Shown here: in pieces, positions 17,172-25,388 of the stretch
How the letters are laid out: each line of letters starts with the position of its first letter
Numbering within the stretch: position 1 is the stretch's first letter
DNA from: an uncultured Methylophilus sp.
GTDB lineage: Bacteria; Pseudomonadota; Gammaproteobacteria; Burkholderiales; Methylophilaceae
Length of the DNA: 29,607 nt
Reading direction: 5' to 3'
NCBI GenBank assembly: GCA_936943315.1
Contig: CAKZJM010000218.1
Span: 1 to 29,607, forward strand
Translations under genes and position numbers: made by a program
The notes under the pieces: model-generated
Seen by the model: only the letters and a program-made list of their open reading frames with translations
What the model was told of the DNA's origin: nothing
The model's database searches: none

Positions 17172-18397
17172 GATGAGACCTCTAATGATGGAATTGCAGT
17201 AACTAATTTACCGCCCCAAGCTTTAATATAGCTTAGTTGGTCAGCTACTTCATCTTTTAGATTCCATGGCAATATAAGCACGTAATCAGGCTGCGCTTGT
17301 TTGAGATTGACTTCAGCTAAAATAGGGATTCTGCTTCCAGGCATAAATTTGTTTTGTTTTGCTGGATTTTTATCAATAACAAATGAAATTAGATCTGATC
17401 TAATGCCAGCGTAATTGAGCAGTGTATTTCCTTTTGCGGCTGCACCGTAGGCAACAACTTTTTTACCAGATTTTTTTGCCTCGATTAAGAAGCAAACCAA
17501 ATCATTTTTAATTCTTTCAACCTTGCTCTGGTAATCTTGATAAAATTTAAGATTACCAACGCCTTCATTATTTTCTTTCTCGATTAATGAGATGAGTCTG
17601 TCGCTGATTTTGTGAGTGCCAGTGTGTTGGCGTTGTGCAAATACGCGCAAGCTACCACCATGTGTTGGAATTTCTTCTACATCAAATATTTGTAAACCGT
17701 TGTTCTCAAAAATAGACTTCACACTAGTGAGCGACAGGTAAGAAAAGTGCTCGTGATAAATTGTGTCAAATTGATTTTTTTGTACCAGATTTAGCAAGTG
17801 TGGAAACTCAAAAGTGGCTACGCCATTTTTATTGAGCAATATCGAAAATCCCTTGGTAAAGTCATTGATATCTGGCACATGTGCAAGTACATTGTTAGCC
17901 GCCGTCAAATCGGCTTGATGGCCTTGGGATACCAACCTTTCTGCAAGTGCTACGCTAAAAAACTCCCCAACAATCTCTATACCTTTTTCTCTGGCTGCTT
18001 GGGCTGTACTCTGAGTCGGCTCGATACCCAAACAAGGGATATTGTTTGCTTTCACATATTGTAAAAGGTATCCATCATTGGCAGCTATTTCTATAACATG
18101 GGAGTTTTGATTGAGGCTAAAGCGTTCAACCATGGATTCAACATATCTTTCAGCATGACTGAGCCAGGAGCTTGAGAATGAGCTGAAGTAAGCGTAGTCA
18201 GCATCAAACAATTCATGCGCATCTGCAAAGTCCTCTGTTTGAACCAGCCAACAATTGTCACAGACCATTACCTTCAGTGGGAACCACTTTTCAGGTTTGT
18301 ATAGAGTTTGCTGTGTTAAATAAGCGTTTGACGGAGGCGAGCTACCTAGATCCAGAAAGGAATTGGTAACTTCGGTTTTGCAATGACGGCATTTCAT
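17168..18397 (-). CDS. NDP-hexose C-methyltransferase (TylCIII/TcaB9 family)
   Basis: A three-part SAM-dependent C-methyltransferase of 409 residues. The N-terminal zinc-binding part has C3, C6, C46 and C49. The Rossmann core has VIEIAANDGYLLQYV (101-115) and NNVLAHVPD with H173. The C-terminal sugar-binding part has YHEH (214-217), PTHGGSLRVFAQR and VVAYGAAAKGNTLLNYAG. H173, Y214, E216 and H217 align by motif with the active-site His, Tyr, Glu and His described for TcaB9, so it should add a methyl group to C3 of a 4-keto sugar nucleotide. It overlaps the epimerase gene upstream and wzm downstream by four bases each. With rfbF and rfbG just upstream, the substrate is likely a CDP-4-keto-6-deoxyhexose. 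The substrate is inferred. Confidence 0.88.
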   Translation of the reverse strand: MKCRHCKTEVTNSFLDLGSSPPSNAYLTQQTLYKPEKWFPLKVMVCDNCWLVQTEDFADAHELFDADYAYFSSFSSSWLSHAERYVESMVERFSLNQNSHVIEIAANDGYLLQYVKANNIPCLGIEPTQSTAQAAREKGIEIVGEFFSVALAERLVSQGHQADLTAANNVLAHVPDINDFTKGFSILLNKNGVATFEFPHLLNLVQKNQFDTIYHEHFSYLSLTSVKSIFENNGLQIFDVEEIPTHGGSLRVFAQRQHTGTHKISDRLISLIEKENNEGVGNLKFYQDYQSKVERIKNDLVCFLIEAKKSGKKVVAYGAAAKGNTLLNYAGIRSDLISFVIDKNPAKQNKFMPGSRIPILAEVNLKQAQPDYVLILPWNLKDEVADQLSYIKAWGGKLVTAIPSLEVSS

Positions 18398-18951
18398 ATG
18401 GATATTCCTTTAAAGCCTTGGTCTAACATAGGATGGTTTGAGTCCCTATTCGAAATCTCTGTGATTGGAATTGGCCAGTGAATTGATAGCTTTGGGTCGA
18501 GTGGATTGAGGGCAGACTCGTGTTGAGGAGAGTAATTTTCTGTATGCAGGTAAACCAACTCACAGTCATCAGTAAGTGTTTGAAAGCCATGAGCAAAACC
18601 TTCTGGAATGAACATGCTTCGCTTATTTTCTGAACTTAATTCAGCAGCAAACCATTGCATGAAAGTAGGCGAATTGGCTCTCAAATCTACGGCAACATCC
18701 AGAATGTGGCCGCTGAGGCAACTGACAATTTTAATCTCAGCGGCTGGCGGATACTGGAAGTGCATACCACGAATAGCGCCGGCTTTTCTCGTCAGCGTGT
18801 GATTGATTTGCTGGACAGGTTTCATGCCCAGCACTGCCATGGAATCTTGGCAAAAGAAACGACTCAGAAAGCCTCTACTGTCTACTATGCTTGTGCGCTC
18901 AATAACAGTCAGCCCTGAAAGCGGGGTAGGGTGAAAGCGGAAACGTTCCAC
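18394..18951 (-). CDS. rfbC: RmlC/RfbC-like NDP-4-keto-6-deoxyhexose 3(5)-epimerase
   Basis: A cupin-fold epimerase of 185 residues, the usual RmlC length. Family residues that I can align by motif are present: Arg and His in IRGMHFQYPP, Lys in EIKIVSCLSG, Asp residues in ILDVAVDLR, His in PEGFAHGFQT, Tyr in LVYLHTENYSP, and Asp in SNRDSNHPMLDQ. The start is GTG at 18951, 12 bases after the rfbG stop; the ribosome site is weak. It overlaps the C-methyltransferase gene in an ATGA. Classical RmlC acts on dTDP sugars, but no dTDP-glucose genes are here. In this setting it more likely epimerises C3 and/or C5 of a CDP-4-keto-6-deoxyglucose derivative before or after C-methylation. Confidence 0.85.
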   Translation of the reverse strand: MERFRFHPTPLSGLTVIERTSIVDSRGFLSRFFCQDSMAVLGMKPVQQINHTLTRKAGAIRGMHFQYPPAAEIKIVSCLSGHILDVAVDLRANSPTFMQWFAAELSSENKRSMFIPEGFAHGFQTLTDDCELVYLHTENYSPQHESALNPLDPKLSIHWPIPITEISNRDSNHPMLDQGFKGISI

Positions 18952-18963
18952 AATATTCTCGAG

Positions 18964-20010
18964 TTATGCTTGATGTGCAGCAATTTGGGAGAGGCAAACG
19001 GCTTGCATGTCTTGCTGTGTATGCCAGGCAAGATGCCATTCGGCAATTTTTTGCAATGCCATTTCCAAGTCCCATGCTGGGTGCCATTTTAGATACTGCC
19101 GCGCTTTGCTACTGTCTAATTTCAATAAGTTGGCTTCGTGCGGCTGAGGGTTAGCATCTATTTCCCATTGGGTTTCAGGCATGTAAGTCGCCAGTTTCTT
19201 GACAATCCAAGCCACTTCTTTGGCATCCTGCTCATGTGGTCCAAAGTTCCACGCCGAGGCATAGGTTTGCGGTTCTTGATGCAAGGCTTGCGCCAATAGC
19301 AAATAACCTTTAAGCGGTTCTAGCACATGCTGCCAAGGTCTAGTAGCATGTGGTGAGCGTATCTTTAGAGTCACTTGAGCATCAATCGCACGCAGGAAGT
19401 CAGGAATAAGCCTGTCGTCAGACCAGTCGCCCCCCCCAATGACATTGCCAGCCCTGGCGGAGGCAAGCCCTATGCCTGCGTTTTCATAGAATGAGTTGCG
19501 GAAAGAGGCCGTGACTAATTCAGCGCAGCCTTTGCTGCTTGAGTAAGGGTCATAACCACCCATGGGCTCATTTTCTCTGTAAGCCCAAACCCATTCTTTA
19601 TTCTCATAGCATTTATCAGTGGTTATGTTCACGACCGCTTTTACATGAGCAGATTGCCTGACTGCTTGCAACAGATTAACCGTACCCATGACATTCGTCG
19701 AATAAGTTTCAATCGGATCCACATAAGAACGTCGCACCAATGGCTGTGCTGCCAGATGAAAGACAATATCTGGGTTCGCTTCAGCGATCGCATTTGATAG
19801 CGAGGTGTAATCGCGAATGTCGGCCAGTGTGTGGCCGTTTAACAAGGAGGCAATATTAGCCACTTCAAACAGTGCAGGAGTTGTATTAGGAGGTAGTGAA
19901 TATCCAAATACTTTTGCGCCTAATGAGTGCAGCCATAAAGACAGCCAGCTACCTTTAAATCCGGTATGCCCGGTAATAAAAACGCGCTTGTTTTCCCAGA
20001 AAGTTGTCAT
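18964..20010 (-). CDS. rfbG: CDP-glucose 4,6-dehydratase
   Basis: RfbG converts CDP-D-glucose to CDP-4-keto-6-deoxy-D-glucose with bound NAD. From the ATG at 20010 the protein has 348 residues and begins MTTFWENKRVFITGHTGFKG, the family-typical N-terminus, with cofactor motif GHTGFKG (14-20). It continues with HLAAQPLVRRSY, ITTDKCYENKEW, the catalytic YDPYSSSKGCAEL, GNVIGGGDWSDDRLIPD and RPWQHVLEPLKGYL, all diagnostic of this enzyme. The frame extends to a TTG at 20031, but that would overlap rfbF; the ATG starts five bases after the rfbF stop. The GGGDW glycines are written as an uninterrupted run of eight G on the coding strand (C at 19430-19437 here). Confidence 0.95.
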   Translation of the reverse strand: MTTFWENKRVFITGHTGFKGSWLSLWLHSLGAKVFGYSLPPNTTPALFEVANIASLLNGHTLADIRDYTSLSNAIAEANPDIVFHLAAQPLVRRSYVDPIETYSTNVMGTVNLLQAVRQSAHVKAVVNITTDKCYENKEWVWAYRENEPMGGYDPYSSSKGCAELVTASFRNSFYENAGIGLASARAGNVIGGGDWSDDRLIPDFLRAIDAQVTLKIRSPHATRPWQHVLEPLKGYLLLAQALHQEPQTYASAWNFGPHEQDAKEVAWIVKKLATYMPETQWEIDANPQPHEANLLKLDSSKARQYLKWHPAWDLEMALQKIAEWHLAWHTQQDMQAVCLSQIAAHQA

Positions 20011-20015
20011 GTTAA

Positions 20016-20786
<771 letters not shown>

Positions 20787-20812
20787 AAGTTTGAGCTTTT
20801 TTTAAAAATGAG

Positions 20813-20837
20813 ATTATAAACAAATTAACTTTATCAA
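20813..20837 (-). promoter_or_regulatory. Possible promoter at the head of the polysaccharide operon
   Basis: On the minus strand a perfect TATAAT (20818-20813) lies 27 bases before the rfbF start, in a very AT-rich gap after rep. A TTGATA (20837-20832) is upstream, but only 13 bases separate the two, too short for a standard sigma-70 promoter, so the true -35 may be weaker. The operon might instead read through from rep. Confidence 0.35.
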
Positions 20838-22868
20838 CTATATTTTACTTGTCGATGCCAGCATCGCCTTAATATTCGCCATCTTGCTCTTGCCATAATC
20901 CTTACTCAATACCTGATCTGGACCATTAAATGGATTCCCAAAGTGTTTCACATCATCTTTTGGTAGCTCGGCAATAAATCGGCTAGGTTCGCAGGCTTGC
21001 ATTTCTCCCGCACGTTTGCGTTTTTTGCACCAGGTGATATTGAGTGATTTTTGTGCGCGGGTGATGCCTACGTACATCAGGCGGCGTTCTTCTTCAATTT
21101 GGTCGGCGTCGATGGAGTTGGTGTGCGGCAGGATGCCTTCTTCACAGCCGATGAGGAATACATGTCCGTACTCCAGGCCTTTTGAAGCGTGGAGGGTGGA
21201 GAGTTTGACGGCATCAGGTTCGCCATCTTCACGGCCTTCTAGCATGGTGATGAGCGAAACCAGTTGTGTGAGTTCGAGCAGGTTTTTGCCATCAGACTCA
21301 TTGCCATATTCGGTTGAGCCTTCCCCTTTTTTGCTGAGCCAGGCCACAAACTCCTGTACATTGCCCCAGCGCGTTTCTGCTGATCGTGCTTCTTCACCGT
21401 CGTAGAGATAGCTTTCATATTGAATGGCCGCTAACAGGTCGCCGAGCACTTCGTTTGCCGGGTCTTTGACAGCGCGGCCTTGCAGTGTCTGGATGTAGCG
21501 GCAGAAGGTGAGCAGATCATCGAGTTGCTTGGCACCGATTTCGTGTTGAAAGCCGCCTTCAAATGCCGCGGCAAACAGCGACATTTTATGTGCGCTGGCA
21601 TATTCGCCCAGCCTTTCCAGAGTGGTATTGCCTATGCCTTTTTTCGGGGTGGTTGCCGCCCGGATAAATGCTGGATCATCGTCTTCGTTGGCGATGAGGC
21701 GTAAGTAGCTGATGATGTCTTTGATCTCCGCTTTATCGAAGAAAGACTGCCCGCCAGAAATGGTATAGGGGATTTTGTGGTTGCGCAGGAACTGTTCGAT
21801 GATGCGTGCCTGGTGGTTGCTGCGGTAGAGGATCGCATAATCTTTATAGGTGGTGCGGTGCTCGAATTTGTGCGCTTGTAGCTTCATGACCACGGTTTCT
21901 GCTTCGTGTTCTTCGCTTTGCGTGGCGGTGACATGTAGCAATTCGCCGGTGCCGAGTTCGCTCCACAATTTTTTCTCAAACAACTTGGGGTTATTGGCAA
22001 TCACCTGGTTGGCGGCTCTTAAAATCCTCACCGTTGAGCGGTAATTTTGCTCCAGTTTGATGACTTTGAGTTTAGAGAAATCTTTGGTGAGCTGGCGTAG
22101 ATTCTCTACGTCAGCCCCACGCCAGCCGTAAATGGCCTGGTCATCGTCACCTACAGCGGTAAATTGCCCTCGCAGGCCAGTTAATTGTTTAATCAGCTTG
22201 TACTGGCAGGCATTGGTGTCCTGATATTCGTCAATCAGCAGGTAATGTAATTTGCGCTGCCATCTGTCTAGCATGTCGCTGTGCTGGTCAAATAATTCGA
22301 CCGGAATCTTGATCAGGTCATCAAAGTCGACCGCCTGATAGGCGCGCAGGGTTTGCTGGTAAAGCTGGTACACGCGTGCGGCAGCATGTGTAAGCTCTTC
22401 ATCTGCCTGGGATTTCGCCTGATCTGGGCTGACGAAGTCGTTTTTCCAGCCCGAAATCTGCCATTGCGTTTTGCGCAATAACTGTTTGTCGGTGGTGGCC
22501 AGGATGTCACTGAGGATTTTGAAGCTGTCTGACGCATCCAGAATGGAAAACTGTGGCTTGTAGCCAAGCAGGGCGGCTTCCTGGCGAAGAATTTGCAGGC
22601 CAAGGGAGTGAAAAGTGGTGACTGTGAGGCCCTTACCGCTTTTACCTTCTAGCAGAGGGCTAACGCGCTCCTGCATCTCGCGGGCGGCTTTGTTGGTGAA
22701 TGTAATCGCCGCAATCTGGTTGGCTTTATATCCGGCCTGGTTAATCAAGTAGGCAATTTTTTGCGTAATCACACGTGTTTTGCCACTACCGGCACCTGCC
22801 AGTACTAACAAGGGGCCGTCCAGGTAGTGGATCGCTTCGCGCTGCGGGGGATTCAGAAGATGCTGCAT
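20838..22868 (-). CDS. rep: ATP-dependent DNA helicase Rep
   Basis: A superfamily 1A 3'-5' DNA helicase that helps replication forks pass protein obstacles. The 676-residue length is close to E. coli Rep (673), and the order of motifs is the same: Walker A LAGAGSGKT (23-31), TFTNKAAREM, TTFHSLG, Walker B LLIDEYQDTN, VGDDDQAIYGWRGA, LEQNYRST, YAILYRSNHQAR, ISGGQSFFDKAEIKD, LSTLHASKGLEY, and EERRLMYVGITRAQ. The C-terminal tail ends SKMANIKAMLAS, much like the Rep tail and unlike the UvrD or PcrA tails. It is upstream of rfbF on the same strand. No ribosome site is evident at the ATG. Confidence 0.94.
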   Translation of the reverse strand: MQHLLNPPQREAIHYLDGPLLVLAGAGSGKTRVITQKIAYLINQAGYKANQIAAITFTNKAAREMQERVSPLLEGKSGKGLTVTTFHSLGLQILRQEAALLGYKPQFSILDASDSFKILSDILATTDKQLLRKTQWQISGWKNDFVSPDQAKSQADEELTHAAARVYQLYQQTLRAYQAVDFDDLIKIPVELFDQHSDMLDRWQRKLHYLLIDEYQDTNACQYKLIKQLTGLRGQFTAVGDDDQAIYGWRGADVENLRQLTKDFSKLKVIKLEQNYRSTVRILRAANQVIANNPKLFEKKLWSELGTGELLHVTATQSEEHEAETVVMKLQAHKFEHRTTYKDYAILYRSNHQARIIEQFLRNHKIPYTISGGQSFFDKAEIKDIISYLRLIANEDDDPAFIRAATTPKKGIGNTTLERLGEYASAHKMSLFAAAFEGGFQHEIGAKQLDDLLTFCRYIQTLQGRAVKDPANEVLGDLLAAIQYESYLYDGEEARSAETRWGNVQEFVAWLSKKGEGSTEYGNESDGKNLLELTQLVSLITMLEGREDGEPDAVKLSTLHASKGLEYGHVFLIGCEEGILPHTNSIDADQIEEERRLMYVGITRAQKSLNITWCKKRKRAGEMQACEPSRFIAELPKDDVKHFGNPFNGPDQVLSKDYGKSKMANIKAMLASTSKI

Positions 22869-22991
22869 GGGACTTCAGGGTATGTAAACAACAAGGATAT
22901 AGGGAATTAGCCTGTATGGACTATTTAACCCCTTCATTTATATGGGTATAGTCGTTCAACCATAGTAATATGCTTCTCAGGTAAACAAACT

Positions 22992-24272
22992 TTGTCCGTC
23001 CCTGTGTTTGATCTCAACAGCGCCATTCTATCATCAATTGGACTTACCTTAACGCAGGTTCTAGTCTTGCTGATTTTTGGCGCCTATCAGCAGCGTAGCC
23101 TCATCATGCACTGGGTGCGCGGCTTGCTGGTATTCGGCTTGGGCCTGGCAGTGTATTTTATTTCGGTCACTTCTTTTGTGCGCGGCCGCCATAGCGCTTA
23201 TATTGCGGCGTCGGTGACCATTATTTCTCTTGGCATCAGCCTGTTTGTCAATGGTATCCGCTTGCTCCGGGGTTACCGTGTCTATCGTTACCGGTCACTG
23301 GTCGTGGTCACGAGTCTGCTCGCTGGCAATGCCATCATGCTCAATATGTATTCGCCAGAGAGATGGGTGTTACTTTTTAACCTGACCGCGTTGATGTGGG
23401 TATTTGCCCATGGCACCCGTAGCCTGATCGGGCATGGTAAAGATTTTATCGCGCATGTGTACTGGTTATGTTGCAGCCTGTTTGCAAGTATCACGCTGAT
23501 GCTGGCTGTGTTGTGGCTAAAGCTTGCACTGAGCGAAGCCAGTGCCTTGCAAACCTTTTCACAGTGGTCGACCCATGCTTATATGATGCTGGCGATCATG
23601 TTGATCATCAGTTCGGTCACCAGTTTATTATTACTGGTGATGCATGTGCGGGCCCAGGCAGGTTTGCAGGCCATTGCCACCATGGACGGCCTGACAGGCG
23701 TCTTGAACCGTCGCGGCTTGCAAGAGGCGGCGACACGCATGCAGTCGGTCTCGCAACGATTGCGCCTGCCGATGGGAATGCTGATGGTCGACCTGGATTA
23801 CTTTAAGAAGGTCAATGATGTGTATGGTCACCTGGTGGGCGATGTGGTGCTTAAGTCGTGTGCGGGCATCATCCGTGCCGCCTTGCGTGGCGGCGATGTG
23901 ATTGGCCGTTATGGGGGGGAGGAGTTTTGTATCCTGATGCCCAACACTGGCGAACATGAAGCAATGATATTGGCGGAGCGTATCCGCCGTATTATTGAGG
24001 AGACGCCGGTGAATGTGGCTGGTGTTGAAAGCATGAGTAACGAAACCCAGGCCATCAAGTGCACCGTCAGCGTGGGTTCAGTGAGCTCTGAAACCGTGGG
24101 TTATGCGCTGGAAGGGCTGTTTTCTGCGGCTGACCAGAACTTGTACAAAGCCAAAACCAATGGCCGTAACCGGATTATCAGTAATGTGGATGCGTTACAG
24201 GCCAAACCCATGGAAGAAGGCAAACCTGCCAAGCGACACGCCAGCCTGATTGCCTTAAAGACAAGAGTTTAA
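22992..24272 (+). CDS. Membrane-bound diguanylate cyclase (GGDEF domain)
   Basis: The enzyme makes cyclic di-GMP from two GTP. The first 220 residues form about six to seven hydrophobic helices, probably an integral membrane sensor. The GGDEF domain (about 228-395) has MDGLTGVLNRRG (231-242), metal-binding DLDYFKKVNDVYGH, and the active-site GGEEF (308-312). Five residues before it is RGGD (299-302), the RxxD inhibitory site, so product feedback is likely. The start used is TTG at 22992, with AGG about a dozen bases upstream; a GTG at 23004 is an alternative. The gene is divergent from rep, and its stop overlaps the rbgA stop by four bases. The GGEEF glycines include a 7-G run (23913-23919). 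The sensed signal is unknown. Confidence 0.92.
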   Translation: MSVPVFDLNSAILSSIGLTLTQVLVLLIFGAYQQRSLIMHWVRGLLVFGLGLAVYFISVTSFVRGRHSAYIAASVTIISLGISLFVNGIRLLRGYRVYRYRSLVVVTSLLAGNAIMLNMYSPERWVLLFNLTALMWVFAHGTRSLIGHGKDFIAHVYWLCCSLFASITLMLAVLWLKLALSEASALQTFSQWSTHAYMMLAIMLIISSVTSLLLLVMHVRAQAGLQAIATMDGLTGVLNRRGLQEAATRMQSVSQRLRLPMGMLMVDLDYFKKVNDVYGHLVGDVVLKSCAGIIRAALRGGDVIGRYGGEEFCILMPNTGEHEAMILAERIRRIIEETPVNVAGVESMSNETQAIKCTVSVGSVSSETVGYALEGLFSAADQNLYKAKTNGRNRIISNVDALQAKPMEEGKPAKRHASLIALKTRV

Positions 24273-25228
24273 TGCGTATCAGATGCGGGTTGTGCTTGTT
24301 GATCTTCAGCTAGGCTTTGTGTTTGATCTTGTGTTTTCTTGTGGGCCAGCTCTGCGGCCAGCGCGATCATTTCAGCTCGGCTTTGCGGTGACTCCAGACT
24401 CACCCGGCCAATCGCACCACTACGGTAATCAGTGAGCAGCGCCATTGCTGTACGCTCCATATCCCATTCACCATCATTCCGTTTGTAGGTGCGACGTTTG
24501 GCAATCGCCTCCAACAGGTCTATGCCATCTATGCTGTTTACATCCAGCTTCATAGCGTCGAGCTTGTAACGCGTATTCATCAGGGCCGGATATTGTTTTA
24601 ATAACAGATTTCCCAGAAACTCAGCCACATCTTCATCAATCACCGCGTTGCGGCCAATGGCATGGCTGGCAGCCAGCATATAGCCGTCTGATTCATGCTC
24701 GATTTTGGGCCACATCATGCCGGGTGTGTCGGTGATATTCAGGCTGTCGCTGAGGTCAAACCGCTGCTGGCTTTTGGTCACAGCTGGTTCATCCCCCACT
24801 TTGGCGGCACGGCGGTTGAGCAGGGCGTTCATGAGCGTCGATTTGCCTACGTTAGGGATGCCCATGATCATCATGCGTAACGGTTTTAACGGCGTGCCAC
24901 GATGTGGTGCCAGTTGACGGCATAAGCCGGGGATTTTTTTGGCATCGCCCGGTTTTTTGCAGGAAAGGGCAACGGCTTTGGTATTGGGCTGGTTATTAAA
25001 GTAATTCAACCAGGCCTGGGTGATCTGCGGGTCAGCTAAATCCGCTTTGTTGAGGATCTTGAGGTTAGGGCGCTGGCGAAAATTACGCATTTCCTCAATC
25101 ATGGGATTATGGCTGGCGGCTGGGACGCGCGCGTCCAGCACTTCAATCACCACATCAATATGCTCCAGTGTTTCTTCCGCTTTTTTGCGGGCAGAAGTCA
25201 TGTGCCCCGGAAACCATTGTATCGCCAT
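24269..25228 (-). CDS. rbgA: Circularly permuted ribosome-assembly GTPase RbgA/YlqF
   Basis: A GTPase involved in late large-subunit ribosome assembly. The 319-residue protein begins MAIQWFPGHMTSARKKAEE, the diagnostic YlqF start. The GTPase motifs appear in permuted order: G4 NKADL (59-63), a G5-like SCKKPGD, G1 GIPNVGKST (about 123-131), and G3 DTPG (about 166-169), followed by the helical C-terminal domain. The last 20 residues are Gln/Asp-rich and look disordered. A GGAG ribosome site precedes the ATG by eight bases. It is convergent with the diguanylate cyclase; the two stop codons share the TTAA at 24269-24272. Confidence 0.92.
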   Translation of the reverse strand: MAIQWFPGHMTSARKKAEETLEHIDVVIEVLDARVPAASHNPMIEEMRNFRQRPNLKILNKADLADPQITQAWLNYFNNQPNTKAVALSCKKPGDAKKIPGLCRQLAPHRGTPLKPLRMMIMGIPNVGKSTLMNALLNRRAAKVGDEPAVTKSQQRFDLSDSLNITDTPGMMWPKIEHESDGYMLAASHAIGRNAVIDEDVAEFLGNLLLKQYPALMNTRYKLDAMKLDVNSIDGIDLLEAIAKRRTYKRNDGEWDMERTAMALLTDYRSGAIGRVSLESPQSRAEMIALAAELAHKKTQDQTQSLAEDQQAQPASDTH

Positions 25229-25288
25229 ATTTTTGCTCCATGCTTAACTCAAAAAATACGGTATCAATGTCCCTAGCCGTACCGCTTG

Positions 25289-25331
25289 TTGTGCTCGCCT
25301 GATTCCTCAATGCCGGAACAGGCGAACACAA
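25289..25331. other. Stem-loop downstream of the DUF481 gene
   Basis: The arms 25289-25301 and 25319-25331 pair over 13 positions with one mismatch, and an inner TTCC/GGAA extends the stem around a TCAATGCC loop. It lies 58 bases after the DUF481 stop on the minus strand and before rbgA. There is no T-run after it on that strand, so it is not a classical intrinsic terminator; it could be a 3'-end stabiliser or part of a Rho-dependent end. The rest of the 160-base gap shows nothing else. Confidence 0.45.
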
Positions 25332-25388
25332 TAAAGAAGTCATTTTAACATTTAAGCGGCGTCTGGCTAAATGCTGCCTTTAGGTGGT

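Noticed and set aside
22869..22991. Possible cyclic di-GMP riboswitch before the diguanylate cyclase.
   Set aside because: The 123-base gap has no GEMM-like conserved core, and the hairpin there is short and bulged.
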